From the NCBI GenBank assembly GCA_016929555.1, contig JAFGIO010000211.1, positions 1 through 48,785 of the forward strand: a stretch of DNA of 48,785 nt, in the 5' to 3' direction. Shown one piece after another: positions 8,510-16,407 of the stretch (its first letter is position 1; the number at the start of each line of letters is the position of its first letter). This DNA is from Deltaproteobacteria bacterium (GTDB taxonomy: Bacteria > Desulfobacterota > Syntrophia > Syntrophales > JAFGIO01). Position numbers and translations under genes: made by a program. The notes below the pieces were generated by a model. It ran no database searches. It saw only the letters and a program-made list of their open reading frames with translations, and was not told where the DNA came from.

Positions 8510-9196
8510 TCACGATTTCGGGACCTTCAGAACCCTGTAATAACTGTCCAGGGTATAGACGGCGGCCAGAGGGTTGTGACCCAGTAGGCGGTCCTTGACG
8601 GCTAAGACGGTGCATGGCGCCTCGGCGTACTTCAAAAAAAGGGAGTCGTGGCCCACACAGAGGCCCATCATGATGTTGAACTCCGTTTTTACAAGGTTGA
8701 GGAGCTTGGCCTGGGCGATGGGGTTGCACATGGATTCGAAGGACCCGATGCGGATGTTCTGATCGAAGCCGATGTCGAGAACCTCCTTCGATACCCGGCC
8801 AGCCTTGCAGATGCCAGAGACGACCTCAAAACCCCGGCTCGAAAAAAAACGGTCCACCTTCCGCGCCTCTGCCGCCAGGCCGATGCAAAAAACCAGTCCC
8901 AGTTTCTTATAGCCCATTTTATCTGCAAATTCAGCGGTTTCGAGGATGCGGGGCTTGAGGGGTCTTGTTCTCGCGTAGCCGAGTTCCCGATCCGCGTAGC
9001 CGTCTGCCTCCTGAAGCGATGCCTGTTTGGCAAAATTGCGGATGTCGGGCTTGTCGAATTCCCTCGCGGCCGCTTGAAACACCTCGGGATGATTGGTCGT
9101 CGGGCAGAAGGGCGGCGCCTTGCCGTCTTCGTTCAGGCAGATCCGGTCCTGGGGGGCATAGGGACAGCGGGCGCATTGAGGGTACGTGTTTTCCAT
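8510..9196 (-). CDS. DUF1847 cysteine-rich metal-binding protein
   Basis: A 228-residue protein with nine cysteines: C8, C11, C20 and C31 form an N-terminal metal-site-like cluster ('CARCPYAP'), and C104, C130, C157, C180 and C195 lie in the main domain. It resembles DUF1847, annotated as a predicted metal-binding protein of anaerobes; no activity is established. I took the ATG at 9196 because GGGGAAGG precedes it; the longer frame begins inside the upstream gene's tail and has no such site. It follows the glycerol-dehydrogenase-like gene by 31 bases on the same strand, so the two are probably co-transcribed. An iron-sulfur or zinc site is inferred from cysteine spacing only. Confidence 0.75.
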   Translation of the reverse strand: MENTYPQCARCPYAPQDRICLNEDGKAPPFCPTTNHPEVFQAAAREFDKPDIRNFAKQASLQEADGYADRELGYARTRPLKPRILETAEFADKMGYKKLGLVFCIGLAAEARKVDRFFSSRGFEVVSGICKAGRVSKEVLDIGFDQNIRIGSFESMCNPIAQAKLLNLVKTEFNIMMGLCVGHDSLFLKYAEAPCTVLAVKDRLLGHNPLAAVYTLDSYYRVLKVPKS

Positions 9197-9227
9197 GATT
9201 CCTTCCCCATGATCTTGATAGTGAGAA

Positions 9228-10406
9228 TCAAATGTGACGTCCAAAATCGTCTGCTTTCTTCATGCAGTCAAAAATGGCGCCGGGATCGTAATATCGATTG
9301 TCGGCATCCGCCATGGCCTTCGCCTTGGGCATGGATCTAATCATTGGGCTTCTGGATGCATCATCCGCCACCGTCTTTAAAAACGCATCCCCTATCTCTT
9401 TCAACCCCATCTCATCAAATGTCGTGGGAAGACCGATATCCTTGCAGAAGGCAACGAACCTCTCTAAATGATCGGAAGGCCTGTCTTCCATTACCAATTG
9501 CGTTAATGTGCCGAATGCCACAAGCTCACCATGATACGGAACGTGGGCATACCTGTCGTGGATAATCGTCAGACTGCCGGCGATCGCATGAGCTGCGGCC
9601 AGGCCGCAGGATTCATATCCCAACCCGCTCAAGAGAATGTTTGCCTCTACCACCGCCTCCAGGTTCGGGCCGGGCGTTCCCTCCTGCATCTCTTCTATGG
9701 CGGCTTTTCCCTGGGTTGTCACGATGTCAAAGGCCAGCTTTGCCATCATCAAAGCGGTTCGCGTTGCAGACCCGCCCGCGACGGACAAAGCCCCTGTTTG
9801 CCGACATATCTCCGCTTCAAAGTGCGTGGCCATGGCATCTCCCATTCCAGCCACAAGGGTTCTGACTGGAGCTCCGGCGATAATGCTGGTATCCGCTAAT
9901 ACCATTGTGGGACACTTCCGGGTCATGACAAACGACGTCTGGATTCCCTGCTCATTGTAAATTACGGAGGAAGACGCCGTGGCTGCGTCGCTGGCAGCCA
10001 CGGTGGGCACTTGAACACAGTGGACCTTTGCGCCGAAAGGATCCACCCTCTCGACATTGGAACCGTTGGATGTAATGGCGAACCCGGCTGCTGCCGCCCT
10101 CCCTGCATCCATGGCTTTGCCCCCGCCGCAACTTACAATGGCGTCATGCTTACCATCAAGACAGGCTTTCTTGATACGATCGATTTCAGCGAATGTACAT
10201 TCCCGCCGGAATTCGATAAATTCATTTCCGATGCCTGAAGCCTTCAGGCTATCTTCAATGATGTCATGGACCATCTTCAGTGCACTCGGCGAGGCCATGA
10301 CGATGGGATTTTTAATGCCAAACGGTTTCAGATGGTTTCCAATTCGGCCAAGGGCGCCAGGTCCCTGAATATAACTCCGAGGTGCCATTAATATCTTGGT
10401 GTTCAT
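9228..10406 (-). CDS. gldA: Iron-containing alcohol dehydrogenase family, glycerol-dehydrogenase-like
   Basis: A 392-residue NAD(P)-dependent, metal-dependent dehydrogenase. The nucleotide-binding motif is 'SCGGGKAMDAG' (92-102). Likely metal ligands are D190 ('GMGDAMATHFEAE'), H273 ('AAHAIAG') and H292 ('PYHGE'), the pattern of GldA (Asp/His/His). The expected product would be dihydroxyacetone from glycerol, but the family includes other polyol and hydroxy-acid enzymes, and the stretch at about 111-130 between the NAD motif and 'VPTVAASDA' looks longer than in classical GldA. The ATG at 10406 is preceded by GAGGATGG. It is the first gene of a pair with the DUF1847 gene. The gldA symbol is tentative. 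Confidence 0.8.
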   Translation of the reverse strand: MNTKILMAPRSYIQGPGALGRIGNHLKPFGIKNPIVMASPSALKMVHDIIEDSLKASGIGNEFIEFRRECTFAEIDRIKKACLDGKHDAIVSCGGGKAMDAGRAAAAGFAITSNGSNVERVDPFGAKVHCVQVPTVAASDAATASSSVIYNEQGIQTSFVMTRKCPTMVLADTSIIAGAPVRTLVAGMGDAMATHFEAEICRQTGALSVAGGSATRTALMMAKLAFDIVTTQGKAAIEEMQEGTPGPNLEAVVEANILLSGLGYESCGLAAAHAIAGSLTIIHDRYAHVPYHGELVAFGTLTQLVMEDRPSDHLERFVAFCKDIGLPTTFDEMGLKEIGDAFLKTVADDASRSPMIRSMPKAKAMADADNRYYDPGAIFDCMKKADDFGRHI

Positions 10407-10837
10407 AGATCCATCCTCAATGTTCAAGTACAATTGGTCTCTTCTTTACGATGACCGGGAATACCGGTAATGTATAATTGACCGGATTTAAAGGATCATG
10501 ACCTTGTAAACCATTGCAAACCATGTCACCCCCTTGCAGCCCGCCCCCGCGAAGGCGGGGGAAAGCGGGGGTCCAGAATATATTGAAAATACTGGATTCC
10601 CGCTTTCGCGGGACTGACAAGAAGTCGTCAAAAGGGACTTCTTGCGGTTTCATCAAGGATCATGCATGGATTATTCCTGCGGGAAGCATAGGGCAAGAAG
10701 GCCGTGTCTGTCAATTCCATATCGCCAAATGGAGATTTGAGAACGGAGAAAGGCCCCCGGCTATCCTCTTCGGCCTGGGTGTCCTCGGCTCGCATAAACA
10801 AAGGGAGCTCGGCTGTCATGCCGTGTTGGCCGTCATC
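10407..10837. other. Gap upstream of gldA-like gene, mostly repeat
   Basis: About 430 bases. The part next to the dehydrogenase should hold its promoter, but no convincing -35/-10 pair was seen. The centre is repeat copy 2. The remainder up to the EcsC gene shows no gene or clear terminator. Confidence 0.5.
10498..10660. repeat. Dispersed palindromic repeat, copy 2
   Basis: Nearly the same as the 3679-3845 copy and in the same orientation: 'gaccttgtaaa', TGTCACCCCCTTGCAGCC, 'gcgaaggcgggggaaagcgg', 'gtccagaatatattga', the arm CTGGATTCCCGCTTTCGCGG, and the end 'ggtttcatcaa'. Here the CCCCCGCG / GGCGGGGG inner arms are more complete than in copy 1. It is hairpin-forming and intergenic. Confidence 0.75.
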
Positions 10838-11632
10838 TCACTTGGATTGAAGATTTAGATATTCCCGCCTTACCAGATCGGGATCGTAAGCGCGCTCGAG
10901 GCGGCGTACGATGAAATGGCCCCGACCGACATCCTGAAAGTGATCTATAAAGAGCGTGTTAATCAGCGCTCCCCCGGCGGCGCCCACAATGGGCAGCGAT
11001 TGCGCCAGCGCCTTTTCCGAAACCGGAACGCCGAAGCGCGCAGCGACCTGCGTGATGAACCGCATCAGCGGCAATGCGGTCCCTTTTGCGGCTCCTCGCT
11101 CGGCGATGTATTCGGCAGCCTCCGCAAGGGCTTTCGCGAGGAAGGCACGAACGGCAAAGTAGCTCGACTCTGTGGCGTCATCGCCGCGCGTACGACCGCC
11201 GAGCGCAAACACTTCGAGGCAGGCGAGCTTCGCCTCCGGCATTTTGATCCGTTCTCCTTCGCTTCGAGCAATGACGGCAATCGAGCGGAGCATGATAATC
11301 GTGGAAATCGGGAGCTCGATGGTCAAGGCCGGCAGGCCGAACGCACCGCCGGCTGCGCCTGTTGCGGCAACAAGGATCTTATGCGCCAGGTTTGTGGAAT
11401 CGTGCCGACGATCATCCATCGTGGAGATCGCAAAATCGAGCGCTGTTTCAAGCGACTTTGTGGTCGCGATGCCGATGATTTCCCGGGCACCCTCGGGCAT
11501 GCGTTCGATGGCTATCTCGATCGGTGTCCCAAGAACGTTGGCAATTCTGGCCGCCAGGCTGGGATTCTCGAGAAGACTCTTTGCGTAGCGCAGGTCTGCC
11601 AGGTCCTCGCTCGACATAGCCGTGTTTGCCAT
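10838..11632 (-). CDS. EcsC family protein
   Basis: A 264-residue protein resembling the EcsC family: an N-terminal helical part, a Gly/Ala-rich hydrophobic stretch ('ATGAAGGAFGLPALTIELP' near 90-108) typical of the family, and a second hydrophobic Gly/Ala segment ('IVGAAGGALINTLFIDHF') near 220-237. In Bacillus EcsC is a membrane-associated protein next to the EcsAB transporter, but no ABC transporter is here and the wider family has no settled role. The ATG is preceded by AGGAAAA. It stands alone between two gaps. The family call is good, the function unknown. Confidence 0.75.
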   Translation of the reverse strand: MANTAMSSEDLADLRYAKSLLENPSLAARIANVLGTPIEIAIERMPEGAREIIGIATTKSLETALDFAISTMDDRRHDSTNLAHKILVAATGAAGGAFGLPALTIELPISTIIMLRSIAVIARSEGERIKMPEAKLACLEVFALGGRTRGDDATESSYFAVRAFLAKALAEAAEYIAERGAAKGTALPLMRFITQVAARFGVPVSEKALAQSLPIVGAAGGALINTLFIDHFQDVGRGHFIVRRLERAYDPDLVRREYLNLQSK

Positions 11633-11903
11633 GGGTCGTTTTTCCTTTCGCCGGCTTCGTTCTGTAGATCATCAGGGGCGATAGCCTGAAGCAGCGGTTG
11701 AATCATGATCCATTTTCTTGCAAACCATTGGAAACATATTGTATTTCCGATGCCTCCCCCTGCGCGCAAGCGTCAGTACTCTTGCCGCTGCCGGATCCTT
11801 GACGTCATTGTGCATCCTAATCGAAAACCCTCTTCTTTTCGAAAGATATGACGGTTGTCGATGGGGGTTCTTGATTATCTGCATGGATCAAATTCTCAAA
11901 ACG

Positions 11904-14225
11904 CTATTTCAACAGGAAAATGAGCGTTCGGGCTTGAATGGATTTGTCGTCGATTTCGTCGCCGCTTAGGATGCGGCCGTCGGGCAATCGGTAGAACGTC
12001 GATGGATAATTCCACTTTTTTCCGGCGATCCGAGAGGCACTTCGTCCTTTTTTGACATAGCCTCCGTAGATGTAACCAACAAGCACACGGGTTCCCTTGG
12101 GCGGGGCTTCGAACAGCTTTCGCAGAGAGGAAGTGCGCTTCAACTCGGCACCGGTGCGGATCAGTCCCTTTGGAAAGAAATAGATCGTCGTTGCGTCGGC
12201 GTAGAGATGGCCTGCCAAGTCGCGAGCCGTTTTACCATCCTTGCCGATTTCCAGAAACCCCTCGAATTCCTGTTCCTGTTCTTGATCATCCTCTAAGAAT
12301 TGAATGCGCGTACCCTTTGGAATATTGTCCCATTCCCGAATTTCGTTTCCCTGGAATCTTTTTCCATCGGGATAAACATAGATCGTTGAGGGGTCGTCGT
12401 ATCTTTCGCGGGCAATGCGCCAGGCAGTGACCCCTTTTTCGATCACCATGGGTTCATCCGAGTACTGGACGACAGGACCGTCTCGGCTTGAAGAAGTGAC
12501 CGATGCCGCCAAAACCACGGGTGGCCGGTAGAGAAAGCGATGCAGTTCCGGATCGGCAACCACGAGCCGTTGGGCGGCCACATCCGGATCCCGAGCCGGT
12601 CCGGCCGAAAGACCGAGGCGCCGCCTCACATCCGGATGTGCGAAAATCATCCCGCATCTTTTTCGGCCCCGGTGCTTGTTTTCATGAAAGCGGTTTGGGC
12701 GGCCGTAAGCCACCATGGAGTGAGTGAGAATGTTCTTGTCCTTGATGCCGTAAAGGCTTTTCAATTGTCGCAGCAGTTCGCGGAGCGCAGCGTACTGGGC
12801 TTCCGTGATGTCTCTGTTGTAGAAGCCGACGACCTCGATGCCGATGGATGAATTGTCGAGCGTGGTTTGCCCGTTCCACATGCTCCTTCCTGTATGGGTG
12901 GCAATTTTTCTGCGATCGATGATCCGGTAGACCTCACCCGAGGGTGTCACGAAATAGTGGGCCTCGCCGTAACGGCGAACCTTGCGGAGCGAACCCTCCA
13001 GGGCGCCTTCCGTGGTGTGCAGAATGATGTAGCGTGTTCTGGGTCGAAAAGGGCGTTTGGGATTGAGGGCACTGTATCGGTTCCTGATTTTCAGGCTTTG
13101 TGAGGCATGCGCATTAGACGGGGAATCGACCTCTGCCGGCTGATTTCCTGTAGCGTCTTCGAAAGGGTCGGCGGATATATCCGGTACTTCCGTACGGAAA
13201 TACTCCCGCAACCCGTCGTATACGAAGAGAACCGCCTTCACATAAATATCGCTGTGGTTATAGGCGAAAACGGCTTTGTACCTGGCGTTGTAATCATCGA
13301 TGTTCCTTCCGGACAGATTGTGCTCGTAAAGGTAGTTCTCCACACTGAAGATCGTATCTTCGAGGGAGAAAGGATCCGCATCCTCACGAACACCGTTCGC
13401 ATCAATGAAAAACGCCAACAGGGATGAGGGGATGAACTGGCCCCAACCAATCGCGCCGGCATAGGAACTCGTAAAATACTGCGGTGAACGTCCTGTCATG
13501 TGCGAGAATTTGTAAAGCGCCGTGAGTTCACGAACGGCGAATTTTTTACGGTTTGTAAAAACATATTGAGACACCAGGGAATTGAACGCGTAAAATTTAC
13601 CGCGCTGATGATGATCGGCGAAATTGGTTTCGACACCCACGATGGCTGCGATCAACTCCCGATGGATTCCGTGTCGCGCTTCGGCCTTTTTAAAGATGTC
13701 GTTGTGAGCTTCCATGAATTTTTTCCCTTTCTCGATTTTTGCGTCCACGTCGAGTCGAGCGAAGTACCAGGAAGCATCGTGTTTCTTGTCATGATCGACT
13801 TGTTTTTCCGCAGATTTCTGAAAATAACGATCGATATTGGCGTATATTTCGAAGGTCTCGTGCTGAAGCTGTTCATCGAACCATTCCCCGGGAACTCCGT
13901 TCATGACAAGACGCTGCTTCAGTTCTCCCGTCTTGGACAAGGCGACCGAATCCAGAGATTCGTCTGATCCGGGAACGGCTGGGGCTTTGTCCGGTAATTC
14001 GGGAACGTCGAGAATTCCGTCCGGTAATTCGGGACCGATAGGGATATTATCCGGCAACGCTGGGATGGCTGGGGGTATATCCGGTGTTTTCGTTTCGATC
14101 CACAAGGCGCCTTTACTGGAGTTCGAATTGATTTCGGGGATTTTCTTCATTTGCTCGCTACTTCCTGCGCAAGCAAGAAACAGGAAGATCGTTGCGGCTG
14201 CAAACAGCGTATGTCTCGCTTTCAT
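11904..14225 (-). CDS. Lipoprotein peptidoglycan hydrolase: MltB-like transglycosylase + amidase + LysM-like repeats
   Basis: A 773-residue exported lipoprotein (signal 'FLFLACAGSS', Cys19). Order: a Pro-rich linker (about 48-86, repeated 'ELPD'); a lytic transglycosylase domain of the MltB/SLT_2 type (about 105-345, catalytic Glu in 'GVETNF' at 199, 'GAIGWGQFIPSS' at 257-268); an N-acetylmuramoyl-L-alanine amidase domain (Amidase_2, about 395-535, 'ILHTTEG' with H403, H502); then three tandem repeats of about 50-60 residues (about 597-644, 662-717, 727-773) sharing a '(S/T)T(I/F)Y..P.G' core and a 'G(T)R..' end, reminiscent of LysM. It would cut both glycan strands and stem peptides. The ATG at 14225 has AAGGAAG upstream. 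The fusion of two hydrolases on one lipoprotein is unusual. Confidence 0.85.
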   Translation of the reverse strand: MKARHTLFAAATIFLFLACAGSSEQMKKIPEINSNSSKGALWIETKTPDIPPAIPALPDNIPIGPELPDGILDVPELPDKAPAVPGSDESLDSVALSKTGELKQRLVMNGVPGEWFDEQLQHETFEIYANIDRYFQKSAEKQVDHDKKHDASWYFARLDVDAKIEKGKKFMEAHNDIFKKAEARHGIHRELIAAIVGVETNFADHHQRGKFYAFNSLVSQYVFTNRKKFAVRELTALYKFSHMTGRSPQYFTSSYAGAIGWGQFIPSSLLAFFIDANGVREDADPFSLEDTIFSVENYLYEHNLSGRNIDDYNARYKAVFAYNHSDIYVKAVLFVYDGLREYFRTEVPDISADPFEDATGNQPAEVDSPSNAHASQSLKIRNRYSALNPKRPFRPRTRYIILHTTEGALEGSLRKVRRYGEAHYFVTPSGEVYRIIDRRKIATHTGRSMWNGQTTLDNSSIGIEVVGFYNRDITEAQYAALRELLRQLKSLYGIKDKNILTHSMVAYGRPNRFHENKHRGRKRCGMIFAHPDVRRRLGLSAGPARDPDVAAQRLVVADPELHRFLYRPPVVLAASVTSSSRDGPVVQYSDEPMVIEKGVTAWRIARERYDDPSTIYVYPDGKRFQGNEIREWDNIPKGTRIQFLEDDQEQEQEFEGFLEIGKDGKTARDLAGHLYADATTIYFFPKGLIRTGAELKRTSSLRKLFEAPPKGTRVLVGYIYGGYVKKGRSASRIAGKKWNYPSTFYRLPDGRILSGDEIDDKSIQARTLIFLLK
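13989..14034. repeat. 16-base direct repeat, 30-base period, coding the Pro-rich linker
   Basis: GTCCGGTAATTCGGGA occurs at 13989-14004 and 14019-14034 inside the lipoprotein gene, encoding repeated 'PELPDG/PELPDK'-like units. A third degenerate unit follows near 14048. Such in-frame repeats can expand or contract and change linker length. Confidence 0.7.
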
Positions 14226-14600
14226 TCGTGCTTCCTTATACAGCATTTCCGTGGCGATCCCACCAGGTAGGGGCCGTCTTCGCGTTATTGCATGGAAATT
14301 TCGATAGGTTTCCTCATCGTGAAGTCGGCCTCGCCTTTGCGTTATCGATGAAACATTCCGTAAACAGGTGACCTATAGAAAATTCGCTCTTGTATGTCAA
14401 TGAGCTCCTGGCCACGATCTGAAATCTCACGTGCACGTATTTGACTCGCCCGCGGGATATACGAAGATGTCCCTGCCCGGCATGCCCGCAGGCGTCGAAG
14501 GCAAGATACCCGTTACGGGTGATGTGAAATAGAATCCATTGAGAAATCTTTCAACCCGAATTCAATGGATCTGCCTCACAGGCTGCAAGGGGGGAGTGAA
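14226..14600. other. Gap between two minus-strand genes with small inverted repeats
   Basis: About 375 bases without a gene. It contains ATCCATTGA (14534-14542) / TCAATGGAT (14562-14570), a 9-base inverted repeat just downstream of the acyl-CoA synthetase stop that could be a weak terminator but lacks a T run, and ACCCGT-T-ACGGGT at 14508-14520. It should also hold the promoter of the lipoprotein gene. Confidence 0.4.
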
Positions 14601-16052
14601 TCAATTCCTGAGGTTCTTCGTTTCATGGTACGCGGCCAGGGCGCGGATCGCCGCAACGGCCCGTTCGGGACCCGGGAAGACGGGGATGCCGGCGGCGATT
14701 AATCTTTGTTGCAGCGGATCGTCAGTGAAGCGATAGCTATAGCCCACGACGGGTTTGCCGGATGCCTTCATCAGATGGATCAGGCTTTCGGCCTGCGTCT
14801 CGATCATTTGAGATATCGTCCGCGCGGCCTCTTCCTCCGAAAAGCCCATGGCCTTCATTTGTCGCATCATCATGCGCCCCTGGGCGAGAAAATACATCAG
14901 CAGGATGTCGGCGTTTTCATCTTCCAGGATGGCCTGAGGGATAATGGTGAAAAGATCCTGGTGATTGCGTGAGAACGTCATGTCGACGGGATTGGAGATG
15001 CTTGCCGTGGGCGGGAAGGAAGACCGAAGTTTCTCCCGGGTCTTTTCCGACAGGGCGGGCAGTTCCAGACCCGCCCTACCCGCGGCGTCGGCGGCGTTGG
15101 CGCCTGGGCCGCCGGAATGTGTTTCGATGACGACGCCCCGGCCTTTAGGCGCCGGCAGGCTCCCCAGGATCCAGCAGAAATCGAACAGCTCAATAATGGA
15201 GGCCGCACGGATCACTCCGCTCTGGCGGAAGATGCCTTCGTAAAGTTCATCCGGTCCTGCCAGGGCTCCCGTGTGCGAAAAGCCCGCTTTTCGTCCCGTT
15301 TCCGTCCCACCGACATAGAGGGCAACGATAGGTTTTTGGGGAACGATAGACCTGGCCGCCTCCATAAAGGCCTCACCTCTGCGGATGCCTTCGATGTAAA
15401 GGGCGATCACTTTCGTCTTGTCGCACATACCGAAATATTCCATGCAATCCACGATGTCGATGTTGGCCTCGTTGCCGACGCTGAACGCCGTGCTGAAGCC
15501 CAGCCCCATGGGGCGGAGGTAATCGAACATCTGGGTAACGAAACTCCCGCTCTGGGAAGCCATTCCGATGAACCCCGGCGCACCTTCGTAGGGCAGGGGC
15601 GTCGGATTGAACTTGTGGTGCGGGTTGACGACGCCTAAGCAGTTTGGGCCGACAAACCGTATGCCGTAGGCGTCGGCGATTCTTCTGAGTTCTTCTTCCA
15701 GCCTGGCTCCTTCTTCGCCGACCTCCTTAAAGCCGCCGGAGATGATTACGGCTCTTTTGATGCCTTTCCGGCCGCATTCCTCGATGCTCCGGCTGACAAT
15801 CGGGGTGGGCAGGACAATGATCGCCAGATCGGGCACCTCCGGAAGGTCGGCGACGCTTCGATAGGCGCGGTAGCCCAGGACTTCCTTTTCCGAAGGATGG
15901 ATCGGATAGACGGGGCCTTCATAACCCAGTTCCTTCATCGACATGAACTGGATGGTTCCCATGGTGGTCTGTTTATTCGATGCGCCGAGAAAAGCGACAC
16001 TTCGGGGATTGGCAATGGCATAAAGGGGATTTTCCGCAATCGAACGGGTCAT
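14601..16052 (-). CDS. Acyl-CoA synthetase (ADP-forming), alpha subunit only
   Basis: A 483-residue protein with the CoA-binding Rossmann domain (about 1-140, 'FLGAS' 21-25, 'GPNCLG' 135-140) and two ligase-CoA domains. The phosphohistidine motif 'FSHTGALAG' places the catalytic His at 260. There is no ATP-grasp (beta) domain, and no separate beta gene adjoins it, so it needs a partner encoded elsewhere or has a different role. I chose the ATG at 16052 (MTRSIAENP) with GCGAGGAG upstream; the longer frame adds 29 residues without family resemblance. It stands alone with gaps on both sides. The substrate is unknown. Confidence 0.88.
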   Translation of the reverse strand: MTRSIAENPLYAIANPRSVAFLGASNKQTTMGTIQFMSMKELGYEGPVYPIHPSEKEVLGYRAYRSVADLPEVPDLAIIVLPTPIVSRSIEECGRKGIKRAVIISGGFKEVGEEGARLEEELRRIADAYGIRFVGPNCLGVVNPHHKFNPTPLPYEGAPGFIGMASQSGSFVTQMFDYLRPMGLGFSTAFSVGNEANIDIVDCMEYFGMCDKTKVIALYIEGIRRGEAFMEAARSIVPQKPIVALYVGGTETGRKAGFSHTGALAGPDELYEGIFRQSGVIRAASIIELFDFCWILGSLPAPKGRGVVIETHSGGPGANAADAAGRAGLELPALSEKTREKLRSSFPPTASISNPVDMTFSRNHQDLFTIIPQAILEDENADILLMYFLAQGRMMMRQMKAMGFSEEEAARTISQMIETQAESLIHLMKASGKPVVGYSYRFTDDPLQQRLIAAGIPVFPGPERAVAAIRALAAYHETKNLRN

Positions 16053-16407
16053 GGATCGCTCCTCGCTTTCGAGATGGTGGCTTTTATTGATAGGCCGGGG
16101 GCTTGTTGCCGATTCTTTCGTTTTCTGCCGATGTATCACTTCTCACCGGAGGCATCATACGGAAAGATGACCTTGCCTGTCAAAGAAAAACGAATCCTAT
16201 GAAAAGGCAGACGATGGCTTGAGGGGTAAGGGGGATTTTCAAATGCGCCATCGAGTGTGCGCCGGTCTTGTTGAGAAGCCGTAGAAGCCACTTCACAGGC
16301 GCATTCCTATCCCGGTGCAAATCCGAGAGGAACCTCCGGTTTCGCGATCCATGAACTTTTTGAGCGCCGGCTCGTCAGACCGGCGGTAAGATCGATTCGT
16401 TCAATCA
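16053..16407. other. Gap with possibly structured sequence
   Basis: About 355 bases. It includes AATGCGCC (16242-16249) / GGCGCATT (16298-16305), the phrase 'cccggtgcaaatccgagagg' near 16311-16330, and a 6-bp hairpin CGCCGG/CCGGCG at 16365-16385. The 'ggtgcaaatcc' phrase recalls group II intron domain I or T-arm-like sequence, but no full RNA family could be folded. On the minus strand this is the upstream region of the alpha-only acyl-CoA synthetase. Confidence 0.35.

Noticed and set aside
3679-10660. CRISPR array
   Set aside because: The repeats are few, long, kilobases apart and palindromic, without regular spacers or cas genes.
14534-14570. Inverted repeat as a firm terminator of the alpha-only acyl-CoA synthetase
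   Set aside because: Only nine AT-rich pairs with a long loop and no T tract on the right side; kept only as a note in the gap entry.
16300-16345. A possible tRNA T-arm or cobalamin riboswitch around 'ggtgcaaatcc'
   Set aside because: No acceptor or anticodon stem can be drawn, and the B12-box and the core that normally follows it are absent.
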